Below, one piece after another: positions 8,388-17,058 of a stretch of 28,653 nt of DNA. The notes beneath the pieces were generated by a model. That model saw nothing but the letters and a program-made list of their open reading frames with translations. It had not been told where the DNA came from and searched no databases. A program made the translations under genes and the position numbers. Position 1 is the first letter of the stretch. The number at the start of each line of letters is the position of its first letter. Source of the DNA: Candidatus Microgenomates bacterium (lineage in GTDB: Bacteria; Patescibacteriota; Microgenomatia; Levybacterales; JACOYD01); contig JACOYD010000054.1 of NCBI GenBank assembly GCA_016182055.1, positions 1 to 28,653 of the forward strand, given 5' to 3'.

Positions 8388-9251
8388 ATGGCGGCAAATA
8401 TCAGATTATTGCAGAGAAGAAGGCGCACAGCCAAAAACATTGCCCAAATCACGCGGGCGATGGAGATGGTGGCGGCAAGCAAAATGCGTAAAGCACAGGA
8501 AAAAACCGTGGCGGCAAAACCTTATTCCGATAAACTGCGCTTGTTGAGTCAAAATTTAATCGGCAGAATTGAGGAAAGCAAGCACCCTTATCTTTTGCCC
8601 AGACAAAAAGGCAAAACTCTCGTTCTATTAGTCTCATCCGATAAAGGTTTGTGCGGCGGATTCAACAGTAGTTTGCTTAGGGAGTTTTTAAGATTCGTCA
8701 AAGAAAAGAGTGAAGTTGAGGTAGTGACAGTTGGTAAAAAGCTCAAAAAGGCGGTTTTGCGCACCGAGGCGCTTTTAATTGCCGATTTTCCTTTTGGAAG
8801 CAGCGTACCGCTGTTTGAGTCAATATTGCCCGTGGTTAATCTTATTAAGGACGGGTTTATTAAAGGCGAATATAAAAAGGTAGCGGCTCTTTTTACGCAG
8901 TTTGTGTCTCTGGGCGTGCAAAAGCCGGTATTTACCACCATTTTGCCGGTTGAAAAAGAAACGGAGGAATTGTCCAAAACCGCAGTAGCAATATCGTATA
9001 AATTTGAACCAAATACAAGCGAGCTTTTAACGGCACTGATGCCGCATTATCTGGAAATGAGTATTTATCAGATTTTACTGGAAAGTTATGCCTCGGAACA
9101 GGCGGCCCGCATGCTGGCCATGCATCAGGCTTCAGAGAATGCTAAAGACGTTATCTGGCAATTATCTCTTACCTATAATAAGGTGAGGCAGGAGCGTATT
9201 ACCAATGAACTTTTGGATATTGCCGGAGGAGCTATGGGAGTATCTTTATGA
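8388..9251 (+). CDS. atpG: F1Fo ATP synthase subunit gamma
   Basis: Gamma is the central rotor shaft of F1. The N-terminal helix AANIRLLQRRRRTAKNIAQITRAMEMVAASKMRKAQ and the C-terminal helix (ASENAKDVIWQLSLTYNKVRQERITNELLDIAGGA) form the coiled coil; the Rossmann-like middle contains SSDKGLCGGFNSSL. At 287 residues it has normal length. Its stop overlaps the atpD start (ATGA). Confidence 0.95.
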   Translation: MAANIRLLQRRRRTAKNIAQITRAMEMVAASKMRKAQEKTVAAKPYSDKLRLLSQNLIGRIEESKHPYLLPRQKGKTLVLLVSSDKGLCGGFNSSLLREFLRFVKEKSEVEVVTVGKKLKKAVLRTEALLIADFPFGSSVPLFESILPVVNLIKDGFIKGEYKKVAALFTQFVSLGVQKPVFTTILPVEKETEELSKTAVAISYKFEPNTSELLTALMPHYLEMSIYQILLESYASEQAARMLAMHQASENAKDVIWQLSLTYNKVRQERITNELLDIAGGAMGVSL

Positions 9252-10648
9252 AAAAGGGTATTGTTGTTCGTATTCGGGGGCCGGTGGTTGACGTTAAATT
9301 CCCCAATTCCACCCCCAAAATTTATGAAGCTCTCATCATTGCCAGAAAAGGGCAGGAAGATTTGGTTTTGGAAACAATTTTGAGTATAGGAGAAGGAGAA
9401 GTCAGAACTATTGCCTTGGGTTCCACAGACGGTTTAGTACGTGGCGCCGCTGTTTTTTCAACCGGCCAGCCAATTAACGTGCCTGTAGGTTTGGCAACTT
9501 TGGGCAGGCTGTTTAATATTTTGGGTCAGCCAATAGACGATTTGGGTGTTATTTCAAAAGGCAAAAAGAACAAGCAAGAAAAGATGCCTATTCACCGCCG
9601 GCCGCCGCTTTTTACCGAACAGGAAACAAAACCGCAGATTCTGGAAACCGGACTTAAAGTTATTGATCTGATGGCCCCCTTCCTTAAAGGTGGAAAAACC
9701 GCCGTTTTCGGGGGAGCCGGCGTGGGCAAGACGGTCATTGTCAAAGAACTGATTCGTAATATTGCCGTAGCGCACAAAGGGCATTCGGTCTTTGCCGGGG
9801 TGGGAGAACGAACCCGCGAAGGCACCGATCTTTGGCTGGAGATGAAAGAAAGCAATGTTTTGGATAAGGTGGTGATGGTATTTGGACAAATGAACGAGCC
9901 CCCGGGCAATAGACTTAGGGTAGCTCTTACCGCTTTAACCATGGCAGAATATTTCCGCGATGAGAAAAAAGAAGACGTCTTGCTTTTTATCGACAACGTT
10001 TTTAGATTTGCCCAAGCCGGTAGCGAAGTTTCAGCGCTGTTGGGCCGGATGCCCTCTGCGGTTGGTTATCAGCCGACACTGGCGTCAGAGATGGGAGAGC
10101 TTCAGGAGCGGATTACCTCTACCAAAAAAGGCTCCATTACTTCCGTTCAGGCAGTTTATGTACCGGCGGATGATTATACCGATCCGGCGCCGGTAACTAT
10201 TTTCTCCCATCTTGATGCCACCATTGCTCTGGAGCGTTCCATTGCCGAGCAGGGGTTATATCCGGCAGTTGATCCTCTGGGTTCAACCAGTAGAATTTTG
10301 GCTCCCGCTATTGTAGGGCAGGAACATTATACGGTAGCCCGTGGTGTGCAAAAGATACTCCAGCGCTACAAGGACTTACAGGATATTATTGCCATTTTGG
10401 GAATTGATGAATTATCCGATGAGGATAAGCTGACTGTAGCGCGGGCCCGCAAAATTCAAAGATTTTTAAGCCAGCCGATGTTTGTGGCAGAGGCCTTCAC
10501 CGGTCAGGCCGGAAAATACGTCAAGCTGGTAGATACCATTAGGGGTTTTAAGGAAATTATTGAGGGAAAGCATGACGGTATGTCGGAACAGGCGTTTTAC
10601 ATGGTAGGAACTATCGAAGAGGCCAAAGAAAAAGCCAAAAGTTTTTGA
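9248..10648 (+). CDS. atpD: F1Fo ATP synthase subunit beta
   Basis: Beta is the catalytic F1 subunit. It shows the P-loop GGAGVGKT, the catalytic GERTREGTDLW block, the Walker B strand VLLFIDNVFRF, and the family signature around SEVSALLGRMPSAVGYQPTL. The DELSDEDK segment near the C-terminus corresponds to the conserved DELSEED motif that contacts gamma. Length is 466 residues, normal for the family. The start is coupled to atpG by a 4-bp overlap and the next gene begins one base after the stop. Confidence 0.97.
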   Translation: MKKGIVVRIRGPVVDVKFPNSTPKIYEALIIARKGQEDLVLETILSIGEGEVRTIALGSTDGLVRGAAVFSTGQPINVPVGLATLGRLFNILGQPIDDLGVISKGKKNKQEKMPIHRRPPLFTEQETKPQILETGLKVIDLMAPFLKGGKTAVFGGAGVGKTVIVKELIRNIAVAHKGHSVFAGVGERTREGTDLWLEMKESNVLDKVVMVFGQMNEPPGNRLRVALTALTMAEYFRDEKKEDVLLFIDNVFRFAQAGSEVSALLGRMPSAVGYQPTLASEMGELQERITSTKKGSITSVQAVYVPADDYTDPAPVTIFSHLDATIALERSIAEQGLYPAVDPLGSTSRILAPAIVGQEHYTVARGVQKILQRYKDLQDIIAILGIDELSDEDKLTVARARKIQRFLSQPMFVAEAFTGQAGKYVKLVDTIRGFKEIIEGKHDGMSEQAFYMVGTIEEAKEKAKSF

Positions 10649-10649
10649 T

Positions 10650-11066
10650 ATGTCTAAACTCCATCTTGAGATTATTACTCCCCAGCGGATTGTTTTAAGC
10701 GAGGAGGTCGATAGCGTGACTATTCCGGCCGTTGAAGGAGAAATAACCATTCTTCCTTCCCATATCGCGCTTTTTACCCGGGTAAAACCGGGCGAAATCC
10801 ACTATCTAAAAGGAAAAGAACAGCGTTTTATGGCAGTAAACGAAGGATTTTTAGAGGTCTTAAACGACAAAATAAATATTCTCACCGATTATGCCGTCCG
10901 CAGTGAGGAAGTGGAGGTGGCTAAGGCGGAAGAGGCCAAAAAAAGAGCCCAGGTGGCTCTGCGGGAGAAAAAAAGCGGGCAGGATTTTGTGGTGGCAGAG
11001 GCCCAACTGCGCAAAGCAATTTTGGATTTAAAGGTGGCAAAAAGAGGCCGCGGCCGGGTTATCTAA
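10650..11066 (+). CDS. atpC: F1Fo ATP synthase subunit epsilon
   Basis: Epsilon (138 residues) regulates and couples F1. The N-terminal beta-sandwich (LHLEIITPQRIVLSEEVDSVTIPAVEGEITILPSHIAL) is well conserved, and the C-terminal helical hairpin (AEEAKKRAQVALREKK onward, ending with a basic tail) is present. It is the last atp gene; pyrF follows after 6 bases without a visible terminator, so the operon probably reads on into the pyrimidine genes. Confidence 0.93.
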   Translation: MSKLHLEIITPQRIVLSEEVDSVTIPAVEGEITILPSHIALFTRVKPGEIHYLKGKEQRFMAVNEGFLEVLNDKINILTDYAVRSEEVEVAKAEEAKKRAQVALREKKSGQDFVVAEAQLRKAILDLKVAKRGRGRVI

Positions 11067-11072
11067 ATACTT

Positions 11073-11897
11073 ATGAATTTTCAACAGAAACTGGATAAGG
11101 CAATTAAAAAAAACGACTCTTTTCTCTGTATTGGGCTTGACAGTGCCAGGGAAGAAATTCCAAGGTCGGACCTTGACATAAGGTCGGACCTTGTTTTGAG
11201 CTTTAACAAGGAGATAATTGATGCTACCTATGATTTGGTTTCCTGCTATAAACTTAATATAGCTTTTTATGAAGCGTATGGCATTGAAGGACTCACGTCG
11301 CTTAAAAAAACAATAGAATATCTAAAAAATCGCTATCCTGAAATTCCCATCATTCTTGATGCCAAAAGAGGAGACATTGGTAATACCGCCCGATTTTACG
11401 CCCAGGCTGTCTTTGATTACTGGGATGCTGACGCTGTCACGCTGACAATTTTTACCGGTAAAGAAGGTATTGAACCATTTTTAAAATATCAGGATAAATT
11501 CTCTTTTTTATATCTTCGTTCCTCAAATAAAGGCGCTGCTGATTTTCAGGATATCGATGTTGGCGGTTTGCCATTTTTTCAAGCAATGGCGGAAAAAGTC
11601 AGCACCTGGCAGGAAGAAAACTACGGCATTATTGCTTCGGCCACCTTTCCCCGGGAGCTGGCAGTTTTGCGCCAAATTTTTCCCGGCAGAATTTTTCTGG
11701 TTCCCGGGATTGGGGCGCAGGAAGGAGCTTTGGGAAAAACAGTGGAAGCGGGATTAAATAGTGAAAAATCGGGGTTGATAATTCACAGCGCCCGTAGCAT
11801 AATCTATGCCGGGGCAGGCAGAGATTTTGCCAAAAAAGCCAGAATTGCCGCCGACAAATTAAAGGAGGAAATAAATGAAATTAGATACGCACGATAA
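11073..11897 (+). CDS. pyrF: Orotidine 5'-phosphate decarboxylase (type 2)
   Basis: PyrF makes UMP from OMP. The TIM-barrel signature LDAKRGDIGNTA, with the catalytic Asp96/Lys98/Asp101 triad, and the substrate Lys in SCYKLNIAFYE mark the long (type 2, about 270 residue) family; length is 274. Near the N-terminus (about residues 31-37) the peptide RSDLDIRSDL is encoded by a duplicated palindrome inserted in a family-variable loop. The 3' end overlaps pyrE by 23 bases. Confidence 0.94.
   Translation: MNFQQKLDKAIKKNDSFLCIGLDSAREEIPRSDLDIRSDLVLSFNKEIIDATYDLVSCYKLNIAFYEAYGIEGLTSLKKTIEYLKNRYPEIPIILDAKRGDIGNTARFYAQAVFDYWDADAVTLTIFTGKEGIEPFLKYQDKFSFLYLRSSNKGAADFQDIDVGGLPFFQAMAEKVSTWQEENYGIIASATFPRELAVLRQIFPGRIFLVPGIGAQEGALGKTVEAGLNSEKSGLIIHSARSIIYAGAGRDFAKKARIAADKLKEEINEIRYAR
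11161..11192 (+). repeat. Duplicated palindrome inside pyrF
   Basis: AAGGTC-G-GACCTT occurs twice, 18 bp apart (11162-11174 and 11180-11192), so the repeat stays in frame and encodes the RSDLDI/RSDLVL doublet. The first copy is extended to CAAGGTC-G-GACCTTG. Confidence 0.8.
11863..11868 (+). promoter_or_regulatory. Shine-Dalgarno site setting the pyrE start
   Basis: A perfect AGGAGG lies 6 nt before the ATG at 11875, still inside pyrF. It fixes the pyrE start and the 23-bp overlap of the two genes. Confidence 0.85.
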
Positions 11898-12570
11898 AAA
11901 TAGTCTGACAGTAGCGGAAAAAGTGGCCAAAATGCTTTTGGAAATTAAGGCCATCACCCTTTCTCCCCAAGCGCCCTATCGTTTCACCTCCGGAATTCTC
12001 TCGCCAATTTATACCGATAACCGTCTGCTCATGGGCTATCCCCTCAAACGTCGGGAAATTACCGGTTTTATGGCCAATCTCATCAAAGAGCGAAATCTTA
12101 AAACAGATTTAATTGCCGGTACCTCCACCGCCGGTATTCCTCCTGCCGCCTGGCTGGCTGATTTACTTAATTTACCCATGGTTTATGTCCGGGGCGAGAA
12201 AAAGGAGCATGGTAAAGGAAGGCAGGTGGAGGGAGTTATGGCCAGAGGCAGCCGCGTACTATTAGTGGAAGATTTAATCAGTACCGGCAAAAGCTCGCTT
12301 TCGGCAGTTGAAGCAATCCGCAGAGAGGGAGGCAAAATAGATACCTGTATTGCCTTTTTTAATTATGGATTAAGCGAAGCTGTGCAAAAATATCGGGATT
12401 TGGCGGTTAATTTATATACCCTTACCACCTTGGATATTGTTTTGGCGGTGGCGCAACAGGTAAGTCTTATTGGCAAAAAAGAAGCGGATATTGTTTTTGC
12501 CTGGCAAAAGGACCCAATTGCCTGGGAGAAGAGCATGCGAGCCAAAGAAGAAAAACCAACAGAATACTAA
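11875..12570 (+). CDS. pyrE: Orotate phosphoribosyltransferase
   Basis: PyrE joins orotate to PRPP to give OMP, the substrate of the overlapping upstream gene. The PRPP-binding motif is VLLVEDLISTGKSS; the flexible catalytic loop is VYVRGEKKEHGKGRQVEG; the N-terminal region has the family's FTSGILSPIYTDNR. Length is 231 residues including a slightly long polar C-terminus. The start is fixed by a strong Shine-Dalgarno site. The pyrG promoter begins right after its stop. Confidence 0.95.
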   Translation: MKLDTHDKNSLTVAEKVAKMLLEIKAITLSPQAPYRFTSGILSPIYTDNRLLMGYPLKRREITGFMANLIKERNLKTDLIAGTSTAGIPPAAWLADLLNLPMVYVRGEKKEHGKGRQVEGVMARGSRVLLVEDLISTGKSSLSAVEAIRREGGKIDTCIAFFNYGLSEAVQKYRDLAVNLYTLTTLDIVLAVAQQVSLIGKKEADIVFAWQKDPIAWEKSMRAKEEKPTEY

Positions 12571-12573
12571 CAC

Positions 12574-12603
12574 TTGACTAAAACCTCTCTTTTTTGCTAT
12601 AAT
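12574..12603 (+). promoter_or_regulatory. pyrG promoter, leaderless transcript predicted
   Basis: TTGACT (12574-12579), an 18-bp spacer and a perfect extended -10, TG-C-TATAAT (12595-12603), lie between pyrE and pyrG. Only five bases separate the -10 box from the ATG at 12609, so transcription should start at or within a base or two of the start codon. Confidence 0.88.
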
Positions 12604-12608
12604 AAATT

Positions 12609-14261
12609 ATGCCGCTAACAAAATACATCTTTGTATCGGGTGGAGTGATTTCCGGTATCGGCAAGGGCACCACCACCGCCTCAATTGCTTTTTTGCTTAA
12701 ATCTGCCGGCTTCACAGTTGCTCCCCTCAAATTTGAAAATTATCTCAATCTTGATGCCGGCACTATCAATCCCATTGAACACGGCGATCCGTTTTTGTGT
12801 CAAGACGGCACCGAGGCAGATATGGATATTGGCACTTATGAAAAATTTCTCGATGAAGATATGGGCCGGGATAATTTTGTCACCATGGGCCAAATTTATA
12901 AAGAGGTGATTGAGAGGGAGCGGCGATTTGAATATAAAGGTGAAGACGTTGAAGCCATCCCCCATATTACAGACGAAATTATCGCCCGCATCGAGGAATT
13001 GGGTAAAAAAAAGAAAGCGGATATTGTCATTATAGAGCTGGGCGGAACAGCCGGGGAGTACCAGAATGTATTTTACTATGAAGCCTCCCGCATCATGACT
13101 CTTAAAAAGCCCGGCGATGTTTTGCATATCCATGTAAGCTATGTGCCTACCCCGCCCCATTTGGGGGAGCCCAAAACCAAACCCACCCAGCTATCGGTGC
13201 GCACGTTAAACTCCATGGGAATTCAGCCGGACTTTATTATTGCCAGAAGCGAAAAATATCTGGATGCCCGCAGAAGAAACAGGTTTGCCCTTTTTTGCAA
13301 TATGCATCCGGAAGATATTATCTCCAATCCTGACCTGCCCACAGTCTATGAAATCCCCAGTATGCTGGTTAAACAAGGCCTGGATCAAAAAATTCTTGCC
13401 AAGCTTGCGCTACCCAAAAGGACGCCTAAAATTAGCCAATGGGAAAATTTATCAAATCGCATCAAAGAAAAGAAAGAAAAGCAAATTGAGATAGCCATTA
13501 TCGGCAAATATTTCGGCACCGGTGATTACCAGTTGCGGGACTCCTACGCCGCCCTTTTTGATGCCATTGATCATGCCGGTTGGAAAGTTAACGTGTCGAT
13601 AAAAACCCGCTGGGTGGACGCGGAAAAAGTTACTAAAGAAACGGTAAACAGTATTATTGGCAATCCGGACGGCATTATTGTGCCTATCGGCTGGGGAGAG
13701 CGGGGAGCCGAGGGAATGATTGAGGCGGCCGGCTACGCCCGCAAAAAGAAAATCCCCTATCTGGGGCTTTGCTATGGCATGCAGTTGGCGGTAGTGGCGT
13801 TTGCCAGAGAGGTGCTGGGCTGGAAAAGCGCCAATACCACGGAAAACGATGCCAAAACAGCTTATCCGGTTATTCATCTGATGCCGGCCCAAAAAGCCCA
13901 CATGGAGCGCAGAGCTTATGGCGGCACCATGCGTTTGGGCGCTTGGGAAGCAATAGTTAAACCAAATACCATTGCCTACGAGGCCTATGAAAGGACAGGA
14001 GCATTTATTGACAAAAAGCGGGGATTGACCAGCGAACGCCACCGTCACCGATACGAATTTAATAGCGATTACGCCCTTGATTTTGAAAAAAACGGTCTGA
14101 TTATATCAGCCCACTCTACTGTAGAGAATTTAGTGGAAATTATCGAATTGTCAAAGAAAGACCACCCATTTTATTTAGGTACTCAAGGCCATCCGGAATA
14201 TAAAAGCCGGCCTCTTCGACCGCATCCGATATTCGTGGCATTTTTACAGGCATGCGCATGA
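12609..14261 (+). CDS. pyrG: CTP synthase
   Basis: PyrG aminates UTP to CTP using glutamine and ATP. The N-terminal synthetase domain shows SGGVISGIGKGTTTAS (P-loop) and a diverged form of the UTP/Mg region (NYLNLDAGTINPIEHGDPFLCQDG). The C-terminal class I glutamine amidotransferase has the nucleophile Cys388 in GLCYGMQLAVVAFAR and the catalytic HPEYKSRP. Length of 550 residues is normal. Compared with typical PyrG the N-terminal motif differs (GTTTAS for GI(T/A)AAS, NIDGTIN-like for PYINVDPGTM), so this is a divergent lineage of the enzyme. Its stop overlaps guaA; it is headed by a strong, apparently leaderless promoter. Confidence 0.94.
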   Translation: MPLTKYIFVSGGVISGIGKGTTTASIAFLLKSAGFTVAPLKFENYLNLDAGTINPIEHGDPFLCQDGTEADMDIGTYEKFLDEDMGRDNFVTMGQIYKEVIERERRFEYKGEDVEAIPHITDEIIARIEELGKKKKADIVIIELGGTAGEYQNVFYYEASRIMTLKKPGDVLHIHVSYVPTPPHLGEPKTKPTQLSVRTLNSMGIQPDFIIARSEKYLDARRRNRFALFCNMHPEDIISNPDLPTVYEIPSMLVKQGLDQKILAKLALPKRTPKISQWENLSNRIKEKKEKQIEIAIIGKYFGTGDYQLRDSYAALFDAIDHAGWKVNVSIKTRWVDAEKVTKETVNSIIGNPDGIIVPIGWGERGAEGMIEAAGYARKKKIPYLGLCYGMQLAVVAFAREVLGWKSANTTENDAKTAYPVIHLMPAQKAHMERRAYGGTMRLGAWEAIVKPNTIAYEAYERTGAFIDKKRGLTSERHRHRYEFNSDYALDFEKNGLIISAHSTVENLVEIIELSKKDHPFYLGTQGHPEYKSRPLRPHPIFVAFLQACA

Positions 14262-15775
14262 TTTTTGTTATTGATTTTGGTTCACAAACAACACACCTTA
14301 TTGGTAGAAGGTTTAGCGACCACGGCGTACCAGTTAAAATTATTGATCCGGAAGAGGCGCTAGCTCAAATAATCAAAACTAAACCTCAGGGCATCATTTT
14401 ATCCGGAGGTCCGGCTTCTGTTTATGAAAAAGGTGCGCCCACGATTGATAAAAAGATTTTTCAGCTAAGCATTCCCATTTTGGGTATTTGCTACGGCTGG
14501 CAGCTAACCGCACATCTTTTGAATGGAAAGGTTATCGGTGGGCACAAAGAGTACGGCCCGGCTAATCTGAATATTATCAAAGGAGGCTTACTTCTTACCG
14601 GTGTTGATAATAACTCCATAGTCTGGGTCAGTCATGGCGATACGGTGGTAGAGATACCAAAAGGGTTTAACTACTTGGCAGGAACCGACAATGTCAAAGC
14701 GGCGGCAGTAGGTGATTTAACCAGAAAAATTTTTGGCGTCCAGTTTCATCCGGAGGTTGACCACACTGTTTTTGGCTTACAAATTCTCAAAAACTTCGCC
14801 CGGGATATTTGTGGTTTGTCGTGGAAAAAACAAGAGATTGATGTTAAGTCTATTATTGAAGATATCAGGAAAAAAGTTGGTAGCGAAAAAGTTATTTGCG
14901 GCGTTTCCGGCGGCGTTGACTCCACAGTGGCGGCGGTTTTAATCGGCAAAGCCATTGGTAAAAATTTACATCCAATTTACATCGAAAGCGGACTTATGAG
15001 ATTGGGAACAAAGGAAGAAGTAACTGATATTTTTACAAAGCATTTAGGGGTTAAACCCCTTATCGTTGAAGCAAAGAAGGAATTTTTGTCGGCACTGACG
15101 GGAGTTGTCGATCCTGAAGAAAAACGAAAAGCCATTGGTCGTTTGTATATCGAATTATTTGAAAGGGAAGCCCGTAAGTTGAAGAACGTCCGCTTTCTGG
15201 CCCAGGGAACGATTTATTCTGACATAATTGAGAGCAAAGGCAGCAAAAAAGCGGATAAGATTAAAAGTCATCACAACGTGGGAGGGTTGCCGGATGAGAT
15301 GAACTTGGAGCTGCTGGAGCCTCTTCGAAATTTCTACAAAGATGAAGTACGGGAAATTGGCAAAAGATTGGGACTACCAAACGAAATAATTTATAAGCAG
15401 GTTTTTCCCGGGCCGGGGGCGGCGATACGGATTATCGGCGAGGTCACAGAAGAACGTTTACAAAGACAGCAAAAAGCAGATGAAATTGTGATGCAAGAGA
15501 TAAAAGAAGCAGGATTTTTTGATAAAGTTTATATGTGCTTTGCCGTGTTATCGAATACCAAAAGTACGGCAGTTAAGGGCGATGAGCGGGCCCACTTGGA
15601 AGTTGTAGCAGTCAGAGTTGTGGAGTCAAAAGATGTGATGACTACTGTTTGGTCAAGGTTACCGCATGATTTAATGCAGCGGATTTCCTCCCGTATTGTA
15701 AATGAAGTTCCCGGTGTTTCCCGGGTGGTCTACGACATCACCACCAAACCTCCGGCCACCATGGAGTGGGAATAA
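14258..15775 (+). CDS. guaA: GMP synthase (glutamine-hydrolysing)
   Basis: GuaA converts XMP to GMP. Domains in order: class I glutamine amidotransferase (IDFGSQTTHLI; Cys78 in GICYGWQL, where Trp takes the place of the more usual Met or His; FHPEVDHT), the ATP-pyrophosphatase domain with SGGVDS (217-222), and the dimerisation domain ending in YDITTKPPATMEWE, the family's hallmark C-terminus. I chose the ATG at 14258, which overlaps the pyrG stop as ATGA; an in-frame ATG two codons upstream (14252) is an equal alternative. No promoter is visible, so it is probably cotranscribed with pyrG. Confidence 0.95.
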   Translation: MIFVIDFGSQTTHLIGRRFSDHGVPVKIIDPEEALAQIIKTKPQGIILSGGPASVYEKGAPTIDKKIFQLSIPILGICYGWQLTAHLLNGKVIGGHKEYGPANLNIIKGGLLLTGVDNNSIVWVSHGDTVVEIPKGFNYLAGTDNVKAAAVGDLTRKIFGVQFHPEVDHTVFGLQILKNFARDICGLSWKKQEIDVKSIIEDIRKKVGSEKVICGVSGGVDSTVAAVLIGKAIGKNLHPIYIESGLMRLGTKEEVTDIFTKHLGVKPLIVEAKKEFLSALTGVVDPEEKRKAIGRLYIELFEREARKLKNVRFLAQGTIYSDIIESKGSKKADKIKSHHNVGGLPDEMNLELLEPLRNFYKDEVREIGKRLGLPNEIIYKQVFPGPGAAIRIIGEVTEERLQRQQKADEIVMQEIKEAGFFDKVYMCFAVLSNTKSTAVKGDERAHLEVVAVRVVESKDVMTTVWSRLPHDLMQRISSRIVNEVPGVSRVVYDITTKPPATMEWE

Positions 15776-15777
15776 CA

Positions 15778-15807
15778 TTGCATTAGTAGCAACCGATATA
15801 GTACAAT
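15778..15807 (+). promoter_or_regulatory. rplS promoter, leaderless transcript predicted
   Basis: TTGCAT (15778-15783), an 18-bp spacer and TACAAT (15802-15807) follow the guaA stop. Seven bases separate the -10 box from the ATG at 15815, the normal distance to a transcription start, so the message should begin at the start codon. Confidence 0.75.
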
Positions 15808-15814
15808 ACTGCTT

Positions 15815-16150
15815 ATGATAACGGTAAATTTCAAACCCGGAGATACTGTCAAAGTTTATCAAAAAGTGGAAGAGGTGGTAACCGTTGCCGGCAAAACCAA
15901 GCGGGCCAAAACCAGTGAAGTAAAGACCCGTACCCAGGCATTTGAAGGAGTGGTATTGGCTATTCGGGGAAGCGGAGAAAACAAAAGCTTTACCGTGCGC
16001 AAACCCAGCTATGACGGCGTTTTTGTGGAGCGGATTTGGCAGGTAAGTTCTCCGACTATTGACAAAATTATCATTGTGTCCTCGCCAAAAAAGAAACCAA
16101 GAAGAGCCAAGCTTTATTATCTTCGCACAGCCAAGACAGAAACGGCATGA
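15815..16150 (+). CDS. rplS: 50S ribosomal protein bL19
   Basis: bL19 sits at the subunit interface of the ribosome. FKPGDTVKVYQKV, FEGVVLAIRGSGENKSFTVRK, GVFVERIWQVSSPTIDKI and the C-terminal RRAKLYYLR are all family hallmarks. At 111 residues it has the usual length; a KTKRAKTSEVKT segment in the first third is slightly longer than in E. coli. The stop overlaps the yraN start (ATGA). Confidence 0.96.
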   Translation: MITVNFKPGDTVKVYQKVEEVVTVAGKTKRAKTSEVKTRTQAFEGVVLAIRGSGENKSFTVRKPSYDGVFVERIWQVSSPTIDKIIIVSSPKKKPRRAKLYYLRTAKTETA

Positions 16151-16515
16151 ATATATACAAGCAGGATATAGGAAAGTACGGAGAAGATTTAGCGGTACAA
16201 TTCTTAAAGAAAAAGGGCTACAGAATTTTAGAACGGAATTTCCACAAACGCTATGCAGAGATTGATATAGTGGCTATAGATGATGATACACTCGTATTTG
16301 TGGAAGTAAAAACCAGAATTTCCGGTGAATTTGGAGAGCCTTTGGAGGGAATAGGGCCGTGGAAACAAAAAGCCCTTAAGCGGGCGGCGCTGTTTTACAA
16401 AAGCCTTCATCAGGAGTTGCCGTCTGGTTTGCGCATTGATGCAGTAGCCATTACGCTCTCCCCTGCCAGGGTAGTGGAGCAGATAGAGTTGGTGAAAAAT
16501 ATTATCGGCGGATAG
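16147..16515 (+). CDS. yraN: YraN/UPF0102 family endonuclease-like protein
   Basis: The 122-residue protein matches the UPF0102 (YraN) family, a small PDDEXK-fold nuclease relative often found beside rplS or rnhB. Visible features: GKYGEDLAVQFLKKKGYRILERNF, EIDIVAID (acidic metal-ligand region), FVEVKTR (the E-x-K part of the fold) and the C-terminal LRIDAVAI strand. It starts within the rplS stop and its last 14 bases overlap the 3' end of the convergent pilin gene. The cellular role is not established for the family. Confidence 0.9.
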   Translation: MNIYKQDIGKYGEDLAVQFLKKKGYRILERNFHKRYAEIDIVAIDDDTLVFVEVKTRISGEFGEPLEGIGPWKQKALKRAALFYKSLHQELPSGLRIDAVAITLSPARVVEQIELVKNIIGG

Positions 16516-16906
16516 TGATGGTGGCGACCGTTTCACCGGAGGCGGAAGCAACTACGGCAGTTCCTTCTTTGAAAATTACATATTTAGTGTCGGCATCTGT
16601 GCCAATTGACGGGTCTTTGGGTATTTCGTTAAGATAAGTTGGCACCAGCTCGTCGGAAAGATCAAGAATACCCGTTCCAATATTGGTGGGAGTGGTAGTG
16701 ATGTCGCCGGGGATATTGCCGTTATTATCGACAGCATATTGATAAATGGCGCTTGATATTGCGCTTATGTCGCTGCGGCGTTGGGTATCGCGGGCCTGGG
16801 CAAATTGTTTGCCCGGACTTACAGCTACTGCCACCACCCCGGTTAAAATAGCAATAATGCCTATTACTACCAAAAGTTCAATCAGAGTAAAACCTTTACT
16901 GGTCAT
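16502..16906 (-). CDS. Type IV pilin / pseudopilin
   Basis: The 134-residue protein starts with a class III (prepilin) signal: MTSKG|FTLIELLVVIGIIAILTGV, with cleavage expected after Gly5 and the conserved Glu10 (Glu5 of the mature form). The hydrophobic N-terminal helix is followed by the amphipathic alpha1 continuation with RDTQRRSDISAISSAIYQYA and then a beta-rich globular C-terminus (VPTYLNEIPKDPSI is a common pseudopilin motif). This implies export and assembly by a type IV pilus or secretion system whose other genes are not in the window. It converges with yraN, overlapping by 14 bp. Confidence 0.9.
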   Translation of the reverse strand: MTSKGFTLIELLVVIGIIAILTGVVAVAVSPGKQFAQARDTQRRSDISAISSAIYQYAVDNNGNIPGDITTTPTNIGTGILDLSDELVPTYLNEIPKDPSIGTDADTKYVIFKEGTAVVASASGETVATITIRR

Positions 16907-16918
16907 AGAACTAATCCT

Positions 16919-16947
16919 ATCGTACGTCTAATTCCAATAAAAATCAA
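16919..16947 (-). promoter_or_regulatory. Pilin gene promoter
   Basis: Reading the - strand, TTGATT (16947-16942), a 17-bp spacer and TACGAT (16924-16919) precede the ATG by 12 bases. No Shine-Dalgarno site fits into so short a leader. Confidence 0.6.
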
Positions 16948-16966
16948 GTTTTAGTTTTGATTATCG

Positions 16967-17042
16967 GGTGAGCCGGAGAGGAGTCAAACCCGTGATTTCC
17001 GGGATGAAAGCCCGATGTCCTAGGCCACTAGACGAACGCGGC
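16967..17042 (-). tRNA. tRNA-Glu(UUC)-like gene with poorly paired acceptor and T stems
   Basis: On the - strand the first two thirds read as a normal tRNA-Glu: the D-arm region TCGTCTAGTGGCCTAGGACA, the anticodon stem TCGGG/CCCGG and the loop CTTTCAT with anticodon UUC. The 3' third does not fit. The 5' acceptor strand GCCGCGT cannot pair properly with CCGGCTC; the T stem ACGGG/CCTCT has one mismatch and one G-T pair; the T loop reads TTTGACT. No CCA is encoded. It may be a decayed or chimeric tRNA gene, or a functional but odd one; it does have a good promoter. Confidence 0.6.
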
Positions 17043-17058
17043 GAGCTTGATCTTTAAA

